Below, piece by piece: positions 43,480 to 52,019 of a DNA stretch of 64,000 nt; the first letter of the stretch is position 1; the number at the start of each line of letters is the position of its first letter. The notes below the pieces were generated by a model that saw only the letters and a list, made by a program, of their open reading frames with translations, had not been told where the DNA came from and did no database searches. Both the position numbers and the translations under genes were made by a program. Source of the stretch: Curtobacterium pusillum (GTDB lineage: Bacteria > Actinomycetota > Actinomycetes > Actinomycetales > Microbacteriaceae). The stretch spans positions 363,261 to 427,260 of the forward strand of contig NZ_VDZH01000001.1 in NCBI RefSeq assembly GCF_007673235.1. The letters run 5' to 3'.

Positions 43480-44443
43480 GCAGCAACCGCTCCAGGCGCA
43501 GGACAAGCTGGCGTTCCTGCTGGCCCTCGTGCCGTACCTCATCGACCGGGAACGCGTCTCCGTGGCCGAGGCGGCCCGGCACTTCGGCGTGCCCGAGACC
43601 CGGATCCGCCGCGCCGTCGAGCTCATCGCGGTGTCCGGTGTCCCCGGCGAGACGATGCAGTACCAGCACGGCGACCTGTTCGACATCGCCTGGGACGACT
43701 TCGACCAGAACGACATGATCGTCCTGACGAACCTCGTCGCGATCGACGACTCCCCGCGGCTCTCCGCCCGCGAGGCCTCGGCCCTCATCGCCGGCCTGCA
43801 GTACCTGTCGGCGCTGCCCGAGGCCGCCGACCGCGACGCGATCCGCGCCCTGATGGCGAAGCTGTCCCGCGGTGCCGGGGGAGCGGCGGCGAACGTCGCC
43901 GTCGGGCAGGACCTGCACGACGTCGCCCTCGCCACGATCCGGCGCGCCATGGCCGACGGCCGGGGGCTCGCGTTCGAGTACGCCGGTCCGCGCACCCAGG
44001 GCGGTCCCCGCCGGGTCGACCCGCTGCGCGTCGAGTCCATCGACACCGACTGGTACCTCCGCGCGTGGGACCTCGACCGGCAGGCGCTCCGGACCTTCCG
44101 ACTCGACCGGATGTCCGCCGTCCGGGTCGACGACCGCGCGGTGGAGAAGTCCACCGACGACGTCGTGATCCCCGACACGCTGTTCCAGCAGGCCGCCGAG
44201 GACGTCATCGTCACCGTCGAGCTCGACTCGTCGTCGTTGCCGCTCGTCGCGGACTTCCTCGCCGACACCGCCGACGCGCCCGACGGCGACGGACGGGTGC
44301 GCATCCGGCTCGCGGCGTCGAACGGGTTCGACGGCGTGGTGCGCCTGGTCGCCGGCCTGCCCGGTCGTGCGGTCGTGCTCGACCCGCCGGCGGCGCGCGC
44401 CGCCGTCCGCGACTTCGCAGCCGCAGCCCTCGCCGCGTACTGA
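43472..44443 (+). CDS. pafC: WYL-domain transcriptional regulator PafC
   Basis: A 323-residue partner of PafB. The N-terminal helix-turn-helix is LIDRERVSVAEAARHFGVPE, then TRIRRAVELIAV (about residues 22-55). The WYL core is LAFEYAGPRTQGGPR then DTDWYLRAWDLDRQALRTFR, here with an intact WYL. A C-terminal WCX segment ends FAAAALAAY. GTG at 43472 lies inside the end of pafB, so the pair is translationally coupled. In most relatives tatA follows; here a 275-bp repeat-containing gap follows instead. Confidence 0.9.
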   Translation: MAEQQPLQAQDKLAFLLALVPYLIDRERVSVAEAARHFGVPETRIRRAVELIAVSGVPGETMQYQHGDLFDIAWDDFDQNDMIVLTNLVAIDDSPRLSAREASALIAGLQYLSALPEAADRDAIRALMAKLSRGAGGAAANVAVGQDLHDVALATIRRAMADGRGLAFEYAGPRTQGGPRRVDPLRVESIDTDWYLRAWDLDRQALRTFRLDRMSAVRVDDRAVEKSTDDVVIPDTLFQQAAEDVIVTVELDSSSLPLVADFLADTADAPDGDGRVRIRLAASNGFDGVVRLVAGLPGRAVVLDPPAARAAVRDFAAAALAAY

Positions 44444-44478
44444 CGCCGCGTCGCCCCCGGCGCGTCCCGGCCACCGCC

Positions 44479-44612
44479 GGCCTGGAGGCACGGTGCCAGC
44501 CCGCCCCGCGCCTCCCGTCCGCCCTGGTGCCGTTCCGCGCGTAGGGTGCCATTTCGAGCTTAGGGTGCCGTTTCGCGCGTAGGAGGCCCTTCTTTTCAGC
44601 CTCCTACGCGCG
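44479..44612. repeat. pafC-tatC gap: decayed family A copy and 19-bp array
   Basis: The 275-bp gap has no gene and no TatA-like reading frame. A decayed family A element is at 44479-44518 (GGCCTGGAGGCACGGTGCCAG-like left arm). Then come three 19-bp units (44529, 44548, 44567; GCCGTTTCGCGCGTAGGAG). The last unit forms a perfect 14-bp arm hairpin with 44599-44612 (CGCGCGTAGGAGGC, 11-nt loop). Confidence 0.85.
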
Positions 44613-44705
44613 ATCCCGCTTCCCAGGTCGCCCGCGATGGGAAGAACCGCTGGGCCTGCCTGTGCGAACGCACGCCCCCGCGGCGGACTGTCGGCCCCGG
44701 TCCCG

Positions 44706-44711
44706 TAGGAT
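44706..44711 (+). promoter_or_regulatory. -10 hexamer of tatC-helY operon
   Basis: TAGGAT, 7 nt before ATG at 44719. Confidence 0.55.
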
Positions 44712-44718
44712 CGTGCAC

Positions 44719-45540
44719 ATGGCTTCGACGACCGCGCGCGGGCGAGCGAGGCGGACCGGGCGTCCGGCGAAGGACACCGACGGCCGCATGTCGCTCGGGC
44801 AGCACCTCATCGAGCTGCGCAACCGCCTGTTCAAGGCCGTGATCGCGGTGGCGGTGTGCGCCGTGGGCGGGTGGTTCCTCACCCCGTTCGTGCTCGATTC
44901 GCTGCGGTCCCCGGTCGCACAGCTCGCCAAGGTCGGCGGGCACACGGCCGAGCTGAACTTCCCGATGATCACGGGTGCGTTCGACCTGAAGCTGCAGATC
45001 GCGATCACGATCGGCATCATCATCTCCAGCCCGGTCTGGCTGTACCAGATCTGGGCGTTCATCGTCCCGGCACTGGTCCGGCGCGAGAAGCAGTACGTGT
45101 TCGGCTTCCTCGGCACCGCGATCCCGCTGTTCTTCGCGGGCTGCTGGTTCGGGTGGTACATCCTGCCGCACGTGGTCGGGATCCTCGGCAGCTTCGTGTC
45201 GAGCCAGGACACCTCGATCGTCGACGCGAAGGCCTACTACGACTTCGTCATCAAGCTCATCGTGGCCGTCGGCATCGCGTTCGTGCTGCCGGTGTTCCTC
45301 GTGCTGCTGAACTTCGTCGGCGTGCTGTCGGCGAGCTCGATCATCAAGTCGTGGCGGATCGCGATCCTCTGCATCCTGGTCTTCTGCGCGATCGTCACGC
45401 CGAGCGCCGACGTCATCTCGATGTTCCTGCTCGCCGTCCCGATGATCGTGCTCTACGTCGCGGCCTGCTTCGTGACGTGGCTGCACGACCGCCGGGTCGC
45501 GAAGCGCCAGGCGAAGCTCGACGAAGAGTACGGACTGTGA
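44719..45540 (+). CDS. tatC: Sec-independent protein translocase TatC
   Basis: A 273-residue six-helix membrane protein, the twin-arginine signal receptor of the Tat system. The start of the conserved domain is MSLGQHLIELRNRLFKAVIA near residue 22. The first periplasmic loop follows, then IGIIISSPVWLYQIWAFIVPAL, with the conserved PxxxYQ. Five further helices are visible up to VPMIVLYVAACFVTWL. A basic N-terminal extension precedes the domain. ATG at 44719 fits the leaderless spacing; a start at 44662 is rejected. It overlaps helY by GTGA. No tatA is adjacent. Confidence 0.95.
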   Translation: MASTTARGRARRTGRPAKDTDGRMSLGQHLIELRNRLFKAVIAVAVCAVGGWFLTPFVLDSLRSPVAQLAKVGGHTAELNFPMITGAFDLKLQIAITIGIIISSPVWLYQIWAFIVPALVRREKQYVFGFLGTAIPLFFAGCWFGWYILPHVVGILGSFVSSQDTSIVDAKAYYDFVIKLIVAVGIAFVLPVFLVLLNFVGVLSASSIIKSWRIAILCILVFCAIVTPSADVISMFLLAVPMIVLYVAACFVTWLHDRRVAKRQAKLDEEYGL

Positions 45541-47999
45541 GTCCCAGCAAGCAGCAGGACGCCGCCGGACCGAGCGCCGCCGAGCGGTTCGCGGCGGCGA
45601 AGGTGCGGAACCGCTCGCGCAACCTCGAACTCTTCCGTGCGGACCTGCGGTTCGACCTCGACCCGTTCCAGTTCGCCGCGTGCGACGCGCTCGACCAGGG
45701 GCGCAGCGTCCTCGTCGCCGCGCCGACCGGTGCCGGCAAGACCATCGTCGCCGAGTTCGCGATCTGGCTGGCGATGCGCCAGCCCACGGCGAAGGTGTTC
45801 TACACGACGCCGATGAAGGCGCTGAGCAACCAGAAGTACGCCGAGCTGGTGGACGTCTACGGCGAGTCCGAGGTGGGGCTGCTCACCGGTGACACGAACG
45901 TGAACCCGCGCGCCCGGGTGGTCGTGATGACGACCGAGGTGCTCCGCAACATGATCTACGCGGACTCCGACCTGCTCGACGACCTCGCCTGGGTCGTCCT
46001 CGACGAGGTCCACTACCTGGCCGACCGCTTCCGTGGCGCGGTGTGGGAAGAGGTGATCCTGCACCTCCCGACCGAGGTCCGGCTGGTCTCCCTCAGCGCC
46101 ACCGTGTCGAACGCCGAGGAGTTCGGCGACTGGCTGCAGACCGTCCGCGGTGACACGGACGTCATCGTGTCCGAGGACCGTCCGGTCCCGCTCGAGCAGC
46201 ACGTGCTCGTCGGGTCGAAGATGGTCGACCTGTTCGACTCCAGCGGCGCCGCGGCGACCAACCGGGTGAACCCCGAGCTCCTGCGCCTCGTCGGCGGAGC
46301 GGCCCGCAGCGAGCGGCACGGCGGCGGACACCGGGGCGGCCGGGGTCGTGGTGGGTACCACGACCGTCGTGGTCCGCGCACCGAGAAGCTGCACCGCGAG
46401 CGGATCGCGCACATGCTCGACGAGCGGATGCTCCTGCCCGCGATCTTCTTCGTGTTCAGCCGCAACGGCTGCGACCAGGGCGTCCGGAACGTCCTGCGCT
46501 CGGGGCTGTCCCTGACGACGGCACCGGAGCGCAACGAGATCCGTGAGACCGCGGAGTACCACTGCCGGACCCTCCTCGACGAGGACCTCGCCGTCCTCGG
46601 CTACTGGGAGTGGCTCGAGGGACTCGAACGCGGCGTCGCGGCACACCACGCCGGGCTCCTGCCGGCGTTCAAGGAGGTCGTCGAGGACCTGTTCCAGCGC
46701 AAGCTGCTCAAGGTCGTGTTCGCGACGGAGACCCTGGCGCTCGGCGTGAACATGCCGGCGCGCACGGTCGTGCTCGAGAAGCTCGAGAAGTTCAACGGCG
46801 AGGCCCGGGTGCCGATCACGCCGGGGGAGTACACCCAGCTCACCGGTCGTGCCGGTCGTCGCGGGATCGACGTCGAGGGGCACTCGGTCATCCAGTGGTC
46901 CGACGGCCTCGACCCGCAGGCCGTGGCGTCGCTCGCGAGCCGACGGACCTACCCGCTCAACTCCTCGTTCAAGCCGACGTACAACATGGCCGTGAACCTC
47001 ATCGACCAGTTCGGCCGGCAGCGCACCCGCGAGGTCCTCGAGACCTCGTTCGCGCAGTTCCAGGCAGACCGCTCGGTGGTCGACCTCGCCCGCAAGGTTC
47101 GGTCGCAGCAGGAGTCGCTCGACGGCTACCAGCAGGCGATGCAGTGCCACCTCGGCGATTTCACCGAGTACGCGGCCCTGCGCCGTGAGCTCTCCGACCT
47201 CGAGCGCACGAACGTGCCCGGCGGCCGTGAGGCCTCGCACGGTGCCCGGGCCGAGCGGCAGGCGGCGATCACCGACGTCCGACGCCGGATGCAGCGCCAC
47301 CCCTGCCACGCCTGCCCCGACCGCGAGGCCCACGCCCGCTGGTCCGAGCGCTGGTACAAGCTGAAGCGCGCCAACGACAAGCTCGTCCAGCAGATCCGCT
47401 CCCGCACGGGTGCGGTCGCCACGACCTTCGACCGTGTCACCGACGTGCTCCTGCAGCTCGGGTACCTCGTGCCCACCGGCGACGGCGAGGCGACGGTCGC
47501 CGCTGGCGGTCGTCGGTTGCAGCGCATCTACGGCGAGCGGGACCTCCTCGTCGCCGAGTGCCTCGAGGCCGGGGTCTGGAAGGACCTGACGCCCGCACAG
47601 CTCGCCGCGATGGCAGCCACGATCGTGTACCAGCCCCGACGCGAGGACGCGCCCGGCACCGAACACGCCCTGCCCCGGGGAGCGTTCCGTCCGGCGCTCG
47701 ACGAGACCCTGACGATCTGGTCCCGCCTCGACGACATCGAGCGCGACGCCCGGCTCGCGGGCTCCCAGCCGCCCACCCCGGCGGCCGCGGTCGGCATGTT
47801 CCGGTGGGCGTCCGGCTCCGCGCTCGACGACGTCCTGCGGACGCTCGACCTTCCCGCGGGCGACTTCGTGCGCTGGTCGAAGCAGGTCATCGACCTCCTC
47901 GACCAGATCCGCAACGCGGGCGACGAGGACCTCGCCCAGACCGCCCGGCGGGCGACGGACGCGGTGCGCCGTGGCATCGTCGCCTACGCAGCGGTCTGA
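45537..47999 (+). CDS. helY: DEAD/DEAH-box helicase HelY (Ski2/Mtr4-like)
   Basis: An 820-residue superfamily 2 RNA helicase. Motif I is VAAPTGAGKTIVAEFAI near residue 62. VFYTTPMKALSNQKYAEL is Ia and VVLDEVHYLADRFRG is II. SLSATVSNAEEFGDWL is III, and GVNMPARTVVLEKLEKFNG then QLTGRAGRRGIDVEGH are V-VI. An insert near residues 258-285 is Gly/Arg/His-rich (GGGHRGGRGRGGYHDRRG), an RGG-like patch that may bind RNA. A C-terminal ratchet/DSHCT domain is at about residues 650-820. GTG overlaps the tatC stop. This tatC-helY order is the normal actinobacterial one. Confidence 0.93.
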   Translation: MSPSKQQDAAGPSAAERFAAAKVRNRSRNLELFRADLRFDLDPFQFAACDALDQGRSVLVAAPTGAGKTIVAEFAIWLAMRQPTAKVFYTTPMKALSNQKYAELVDVYGESEVGLLTGDTNVNPRARVVVMTTEVLRNMIYADSDLLDDLAWVVLDEVHYLADRFRGAVWEEVILHLPTEVRLVSLSATVSNAEEFGDWLQTVRGDTDVIVSEDRPVPLEQHVLVGSKMVDLFDSSGAAATNRVNPELLRLVGGAARSERHGGGHRGGRGRGGYHDRRGPRTEKLHRERIAHMLDERMLLPAIFFVFSRNGCDQGVRNVLRSGLSLTTAPERNEIRETAEYHCRTLLDEDLAVLGYWEWLEGLERGVAAHHAGLLPAFKEVVEDLFQRKLLKVVFATETLALGVNMPARTVVLEKLEKFNGEARVPITPGEYTQLTGRAGRRGIDVEGHSVIQWSDGLDPQAVASLASRRTYPLNSSFKPTYNMAVNLIDQFGRQRTREVLETSFAQFQADRSVVDLARKVRSQQESLDGYQQAMQCHLGDFTEYAALRRELSDLERTNVPGGREASHGARAERQAAITDVRRRMQRHPCHACPDREAHARWSERWYKLKRANDKLVQQIRSRTGAVATTFDRVTDVLLQLGYLVPTGDGEATVAAGGRRLQRIYGERDLLVAECLEAGVWKDLTPAQLAAMAATIVYQPRREDAPGTEHALPRGAFRPALDETLTIWSRLDDIERDARLAGSQPPTPAAAVGMFRWASGSALDDVLRTLDLPAGDFVRWSKQVIDLLDQIRNAGDEDLAQTARRATDAVRRGIVAYAAV

Positions 48000-48010
48000 C
48001 GGGAGGCACG

Positions 48011-49615
48011 GTGCAGCTCCTCGACACCACTGCGCGTCCGGCGCGCGGTCACGTCCAGACCCCGCAGGTCCGGCCCGCGCGTGGACCGTTCGACGCACTC
48101 CCGCTCGCGCAGGCGTTCCCGCTCGCGGTGATCGGCGGGGTGCTGTTCGCGCTGTCGTTCCCGTCGCCGGGTTGGTGGTTCCTCGCGTACCCGGCTCTCG
48201 CGTGCATGCTGCTCGCCGCGATGGGGCAGCGCGCGTGGCGCGCCGCCTGGCTCGGCTACGTCGCCGGCGCGGCCTTCTACGTCCCGGCCATCTCGTGGGC
48301 GGGCCGCTACCTCGGGCCGGTCCCGTGGTTCGCGCTCGCGTTGTTCGAGGCCGTGTTCTTCGCACTCGGCAGCGTGGCGATCGCCCTGGCGTACCGCTGG
48401 GTCGCCCGCGTGGTGCCGTCGACCGCCGGACGCGTGTGGGGCCTCCCGGCCGTCGTCGCCGCACTCTGGACCGGACGCGAGTGGTTCTCGGGGAGCTGGC
48501 CCTACGGCGGCTTCGCCTGGGGGCGCGTCGGGCTGTCGCAGTCCGAGAGTCCGTTCGCTCACCTGGCCGCGTACGTCGGCGTCCTCGGTGTGACGTTCGT
48601 CGTCGTCTACTGCGTCGCCGTGGTGCTCTCACTCGCGCTCGTCGTGCCGCGCGGTCCCGGCGTGGCCGTGCGCGTGCCGATGCGGATCGCGACGGCCGGG
48701 CTCCTCGTCGCCGCGGTCCTCGCCGTGCCCGCGTGGCCGACCGCCACGAGCGGGTCGATCCGCATCGAGTCCGTCCAGGGGAACGGTCCCGCCGGGTACT
48801 TCGACCGCGCGGCCCCGGGCGAGGTCCTCGAGTCGCAGGTCACCGCGACCGACGTCGACGCGAAGGGCGTCGACCTCGTCGTCTGGCCGGAGGCCTCCGC
48901 CGAGTTCGACCCCCGGCAGCAGCCCGTCATCGCCTCGGCACTCGACTCGGTCGTCGACTCCGTCGGGGCACCGATCGTTGCCGGCGCCATCACGCAGACG
49001 CCCTCGGGCGTGCTGCACAACACGTCCTTCGTGTGGACGGCCGACGGGTGGCAGTCGTCCTACGACAAGAAGCGTCCGGTGCCGTTCGGCGAGTACGTGC
49101 CCGACCGCTGGTTCTTCTCGAAGCTCGCTCCGTCGCTCATCGGGCTGCTGCAGCGCGACTACACGCCGGGCACGAAGCCGAACGTGCTGTCGGTCGCCGG
49201 GGTCAAGGCGGGCATCGCGATCTGCTTCGACATCGTCGACGACGGACTCACCCGCGACATGGCGCGCGGGGGAGCGCAGGTGATCCTCGCGCAGACGAAC
49301 AACGCGGACTTCTCGGGCACCGACGAGAACCTGCAGCAGCTCGAGATCGCCCGGATGCGGGCCATCGAGACCGGACGCTCGCTCGTCAACATCTCGACCG
49401 TCGGGGCGTCGCAGGTCATCGACCCGAGCGGCCGCACGATCGACCGGGTCCCGGAGTACACGGCGACGTCGATGATCACCGACGTGCCCCTCGGGACCTC
49501 GACGACCCCGGCGACGGTGGCCTCCGGATCGATCGCGCTCCTGCTCTCGCTCGGCGGGCTGCTCACCCTGCTCGCCTGCGCCCCCTGGGGCTCGCGGATC
49601 CGCCGTCGATCCTGA
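48011..49615 (+). CDS. lnt: Apolipoprotein N-acyltransferase
   Basis: A 534-residue membrane enzyme that N-acylates lipoproteins. An N-terminal block of about seven helices (residues 30-240) contains WPYGGFAWGRVGLSQSE, typical of Lnt. A nitrilase domain follows (residues about 250-500) with the Glu-Lys-Cys triad: VVWPEASAEFD, SSYDKKRPVPFGEYVPD and AGIAICFDIVDDGL. A last hydrophobic helix lies near the C-terminus. It is not fused to a Ppm domain, unlike mycobacteria. GTG at 48011 is preceded by GGGAGG. It follows helY by 11 bp and is probably in the same operon. Confidence 0.93.
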   Translation: MQLLDTTARPARGHVQTPQVRPARGPFDALPLAQAFPLAVIGGVLFALSFPSPGWWFLAYPALACMLLAAMGQRAWRAAWLGYVAGAAFYVPAISWAGRYLGPVPWFALALFEAVFFALGSVAIALAYRWVARVVPSTAGRVWGLPAVVAALWTGREWFSGSWPYGGFAWGRVGLSQSESPFAHLAAYVGVLGVTFVVVYCVAVVLSLALVVPRGPGVAVRVPMRIATAGLLVAAVLAVPAWPTATSGSIRIESVQGNGPAGYFDRAAPGEVLESQVTATDVDAKGVDLVVWPEASAEFDPRQQPVIASALDSVVDSVGAPIVAGAITQTPSGVLHNTSFVWTADGWQSSYDKKRPVPFGEYVPDRWFFSKLAPSLIGLLQRDYTPGTKPNVLSVAGVKAGIAICFDIVDDGLTRDMARGGAQVILAQTNNADFSGTDENLQQLEIARMRAIETGRSLVNISTVGASQVIDPSGRTIDRVPEYTATSMITDVPLGTSTTPATVASGSIALLLSLGGLLTLLACAPWGSRIRRRS

Positions 49616-49660
49616 GCGCCGCGCCCTCCCACTGGGAACGGACTGTGAATGCGCCGGTCC

Positions 49661-49687
49661 GGGAGTGATCCCACGTGGGACAGTGTT
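49661..49687 (+). promoter_or_regulatory. Candidate ECF sigma (SigR/SigH-like) promoter of rbpA
   Basis: GGGAGT at 49661-49666, then 18 nt, then GTT at 49685-49687. This fits the GGGAAT-N18-GTT form of SigR/SigH promoters, which drive rbpA in Streptomyces. The spacer contains a perfect 12-bp palindrome TCCCACGTGGGA (49669-49680). The start codon is 33 nt downstream. Confidence 0.5.
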
Positions 49688-49719
49688 GGGGAGGGCAGAC
49701 GAGCGAGAGGAGCACACAC

Positions 49720-50070
49720 ATGGCTGATCGGAGTCTCCGCGGCATGCGGCTCGGGAGTCAGAGCCTCCAGAGCGAGGAGGGCGTCGAGCTCTCCGACCGC
49801 AAGCGCGCGGTCTACCAGACCGATTCGGGTGAGACGTTCGACATCGTCTTCTCCGCGGACGCAGACGTGCCCCAGACCTGGTCGGAGCCACGCTCCGGTC
49901 GCGAAGGTCGTCTGCTCGGTGACGACGGCATCCCCGTCGAGGTCGCCGAGGAGGACGTGAAGGCCCCCAGGACCCACTGGGACATGCTGCTCGAGCGCCG
50001 CTCGCGGGAAGAGCTCGAGGAACTCCTGCAGGAGCGCCTGCAGTTCCTCCGCGCACGACGTGGCGCCTGA
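49720..50070 (+). CDS. rbpA: RNA polymerase-binding protein RbpA
   Basis: A 116-residue actinobacterial transcription activator that binds the polymerase and group I/II sigma factors. The N-terminal tail is MADRSLRGMRLGSQSLQSEE. The RbpA core is VYQTDSGETFDIVFSADADV with PQTWSEPRSG. The sigma-interacting C-terminal helix region is THWDMLLERRSREELEELLQ. The zinc cysteines found in some homologues are missing. ATG at 49720 is preceded by AGAGGAG. An upstream start at 49675 is rejected. A strong hairpin terminator follows. Confidence 0.96.
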   Translation: MADRSLRGMRLGSQSLQSEEGVELSDRKRAVYQTDSGETFDIVFSADADVPQTWSEPRSGREGRLLGDDGIPVEVAEEDVKAPRTHWDMLLERRSREELEELLQERLQFLRARRGA

Positions 50071-50080
50071 CACCACCTGA

Positions 50081-50128
50081 CACACGACGACGCCCGCCCC
50101 GGTCATCCGGGGCGGGCGTCGTCGTGTG
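50081..50128. terminator. Bidirectional terminator between rbpA and SPFH gene
   Basis: Perfect 22-bp stem beginning CACACGACGACGCCCGCC with a 4-nt TCAT loop. It lies between convergent genes. Confidence 0.9.
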
Positions 50129-50155
50129 CGGCGTCGCGTGCGGGGGAGGCCTGCG

Positions 50156-51394
50156 TCAGCGGCGGCCCGACCCGTCGCTCGTGCGGTGGCCGGACGCGTC
50201 GTCGGCCTGCGGTGCGGCGGCCTCAGCCTGTGCCGCGGCGTCGGTCTGCGCGGCGGCGTCGTCGAGCTGTTGCGCGGCTTCGTCGTCCGCGGCGGCGAGG
50301 TGCGCGTCGACGCTGCGGTTCGACTCCGCCAGACGCTGGTCGAGCTCGGACTCCGGCACGATGTCCGCGGAGGTGGCATCGGCACGGGGTGCAGCAGCGG
50401 CAGCAGCGTCGGCCGAGGCGGTGTTCGCCAGGCTCTCGTTCGCGAGCTTCGAGATGCGCGACAGGAAGTCGCCACCGCCGGCACCCGCGACGGGACCGCT
50501 CCCGGTGCGACCGCCGGAGAAGCCCTTCGCGATGCCGGACAGGGCCTCGGTGAACTCGCTCGGGATCATCCAGAGCTTGTTCGCGGTGCCCTCGGCGATC
50601 TTCGGCAGCATCTGCAGGTACTGGTACGAGAGCAGCTTGTCGTCCGGGTCGCCCGTGTGGATCGCGTCGAACACGGTCGCGATGGCGGAGGCTTCACCCT
50701 CGGCGCGGAGGACCTGGGCCTTCGCATCACCCTCGGCGGCGAGGATGGCGGCCTGCCGCTGGCCCTCGGCCTCGAGGATCTGGGACTGCTTGGTGCCCTC
50801 GGCCTGCAGGATCGCCGCACGACGGCTCCGCTCGGCACGCAGCTGCTGCTCCATGGCATCCTGGATGGACACGGGCGGCTCGATCGCCTTGAGCTCGACG
50901 CGGCCGACGCGGATGCCCCACTTACCGGTGGCCTCGTCGAGCACGACGCGCAGCTGGCCGTTGATGTTGTCGCGGCTGGTCAGGGCCTCTTCGAGGTTCA
51001 GGCCACCGACCACGTTGCGGAGCGTGGTCGTCGTGAGTTGCTCGACGGCACCGAGGTAGTTCGCGATCTCGTAGGTCGCGGCACGGGCGTCGGTGACCTG
51101 GAAGTAGACGACGGTGTCGATGGACACGACGAGGTTGTCCTCGGTGATCACCGGCTGCGGCGGGAACGAGACGACCTGCTCGCGCATGTCCAGCAGCGGG
51201 CGGAGACGGTCGATGAACGGCACCAGAAGGTTCAACCCAGGGTTGAGGGTCTTGTGGTACTTCCCGAGTCGTTCGACGATCCCGGCGGTCGCCTGCGGCA
51301 CGATCCGGATCGCGCGGGACAGGACGACGATCACGAAGATGACGACGACCAGGATGAGGACGAGCAGTGCGATCGTCCCGGCTGAGATGGTCAC
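50156..51394 (-). CDS. SPFH/Band 7 domain protein (stomatin/QmcA-like)
   Basis: A 412-residue membrane-scaffold protein. One N-terminal helix (about residues 7-28, ALLVLILVVVIFVIVVLSRA) anchors it. The SPFH domain follows (IVPQATAGIVERLGKYHKTL, VSFPPQPVITEDNLVVSIDT). A coiled-coil region of AEG repeats (AILQAEGTKQSQILEAEGQR) follows at about residues 180-240. The last 110 residues are Ala/Asp-rich and disordered. GTG overlaps the NfeD stop (GTGA). SPFH-NfeD pairs are thought to organise membrane domains or control proteases; the partner here is unknown. Confidence 0.92.
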   Translation of the reverse strand: MTISAGTIALLVLILVVVIFVIVVLSRAIRIVPQATAGIVERLGKYHKTLNPGLNLLVPFIDRLRPLLDMREQVVSFPPQPVITEDNLVVSIDTVVYFQVTDARAATYEIANYLGAVEQLTTTTLRNVVGGLNLEEALTSRDNINGQLRVVLDEATGKWGIRVGRVELKAIEPPVSIQDAMEQQLRAERSRRAAILQAEGTKQSQILEAEGQRQAAILAAEGDAKAQVLRAEGEASAIATVFDAIHTGDPDDKLLSYQYLQMLPKIAEGTANKLWMIPSEFTEALSGIAKGFSGGRTGSGPVAGAGGGDFLSRISKLANESLANTASADAAAAAAPRADATSADIVPESELDQRLAESNRSVDAHLAAADDEAAQQLDDAAAQTDAAAQAEAAAPQADDASGHRTSDGSGRR

Positions 51395-51864
51395 GAGGTG
51401 GCCCTTTCTCCGAGGCGGACGACAGCGGTCGACCCCTCGATCGACTCGACGACCACAGGGGTCCCGAGCGGCGGTGTTCGGTCGGTGGAGTCGGCGGCGA
51501 TGCGGGCGCTCCAGGTCTCGCCGTTCGCCAGGCGGACCTGGCCGGGGGCGGACGAGGTGAAGGCGACGGCGACGGTGCCGCGCAGCCCGATGAGCCCCTC
51601 GACGTTGGTGCGGTGCGGGTCGGCGTTCCGGCCGAGCGCGGTCAGCAGGCGCGGGCGTACGAGCGACAGCAGCACCAGTGCGACGACGGCCGCGATGATG
51701 GCCGAGAGCCACCACGGGGCGCCGAGGAGCGCGGCGATCAACCCCCCGGCGGCACCGGCCGCGAGCATGATGAAGATGAAGTCGAGGGTGAACACCTCGA
51801 CCACGCCCAGCAGGAGCACCAGGCCGATCCAGACGACCGTCTGGATCCAATCGATTCCGTTCAC
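51391..51864 (-). CDS. NfeD family membrane protein
   Basis: A 157-residue short NfeD without the protease domain. It has an N-terminal helix (WIGLVLLLGVVEVFTLDFIF), two more helices to about residue 68, and a C-terminal OB-fold (residues 85-150, GLIGLRGTVAVAF with SIEGSTAVVRL). It works with the co-transcribed SPFH protein. It is the first gene of the pair. A candidate -10 TATGTT lies near 51935 on the minus strand, and the ATG is preceded by GGGAGA. Confidence 0.9.
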   Translation of the reverse strand: MNGIDWIQTVVWIGLVLLLGVVEVFTLDFIFIMLAAGAAGGLIAALLGAPWWLSAIIAAVVALVLLSLVRPRLLTALGRNADPHRTNVEGLIGLRGTVAVAFTSSAPGQVRLANGETWSARIAADSTDRTPPLGTPVVVESIEGSTAVVRLGERATS

Positions 51865-52019
51865 GCGATCTCCCTCCCTCGGTCGCGCGCGGCGGCTCGC
51901 AGCGTCGCGACGGCCGGTCCAACTCCGTTCAACATATCAGCACGGGGCTGAGGACGCCCAGGCGGTTGGTAGGCTCGACGGCGGCCGACCCGCCGGAACG
52001 CAACCTGGAGAACACGACT

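Noticed and set aside
44444..44718. A hidden tatA
   Set aside because: No frame encodes a short N-terminal hydrophobic helix followed by an amphipathic helix; the sequence is repeats.
45453..48632. 1059-residue open frame antisense to helY and lnt
   Set aside because: Same cause. It spans two real genes and has no coherent domain.
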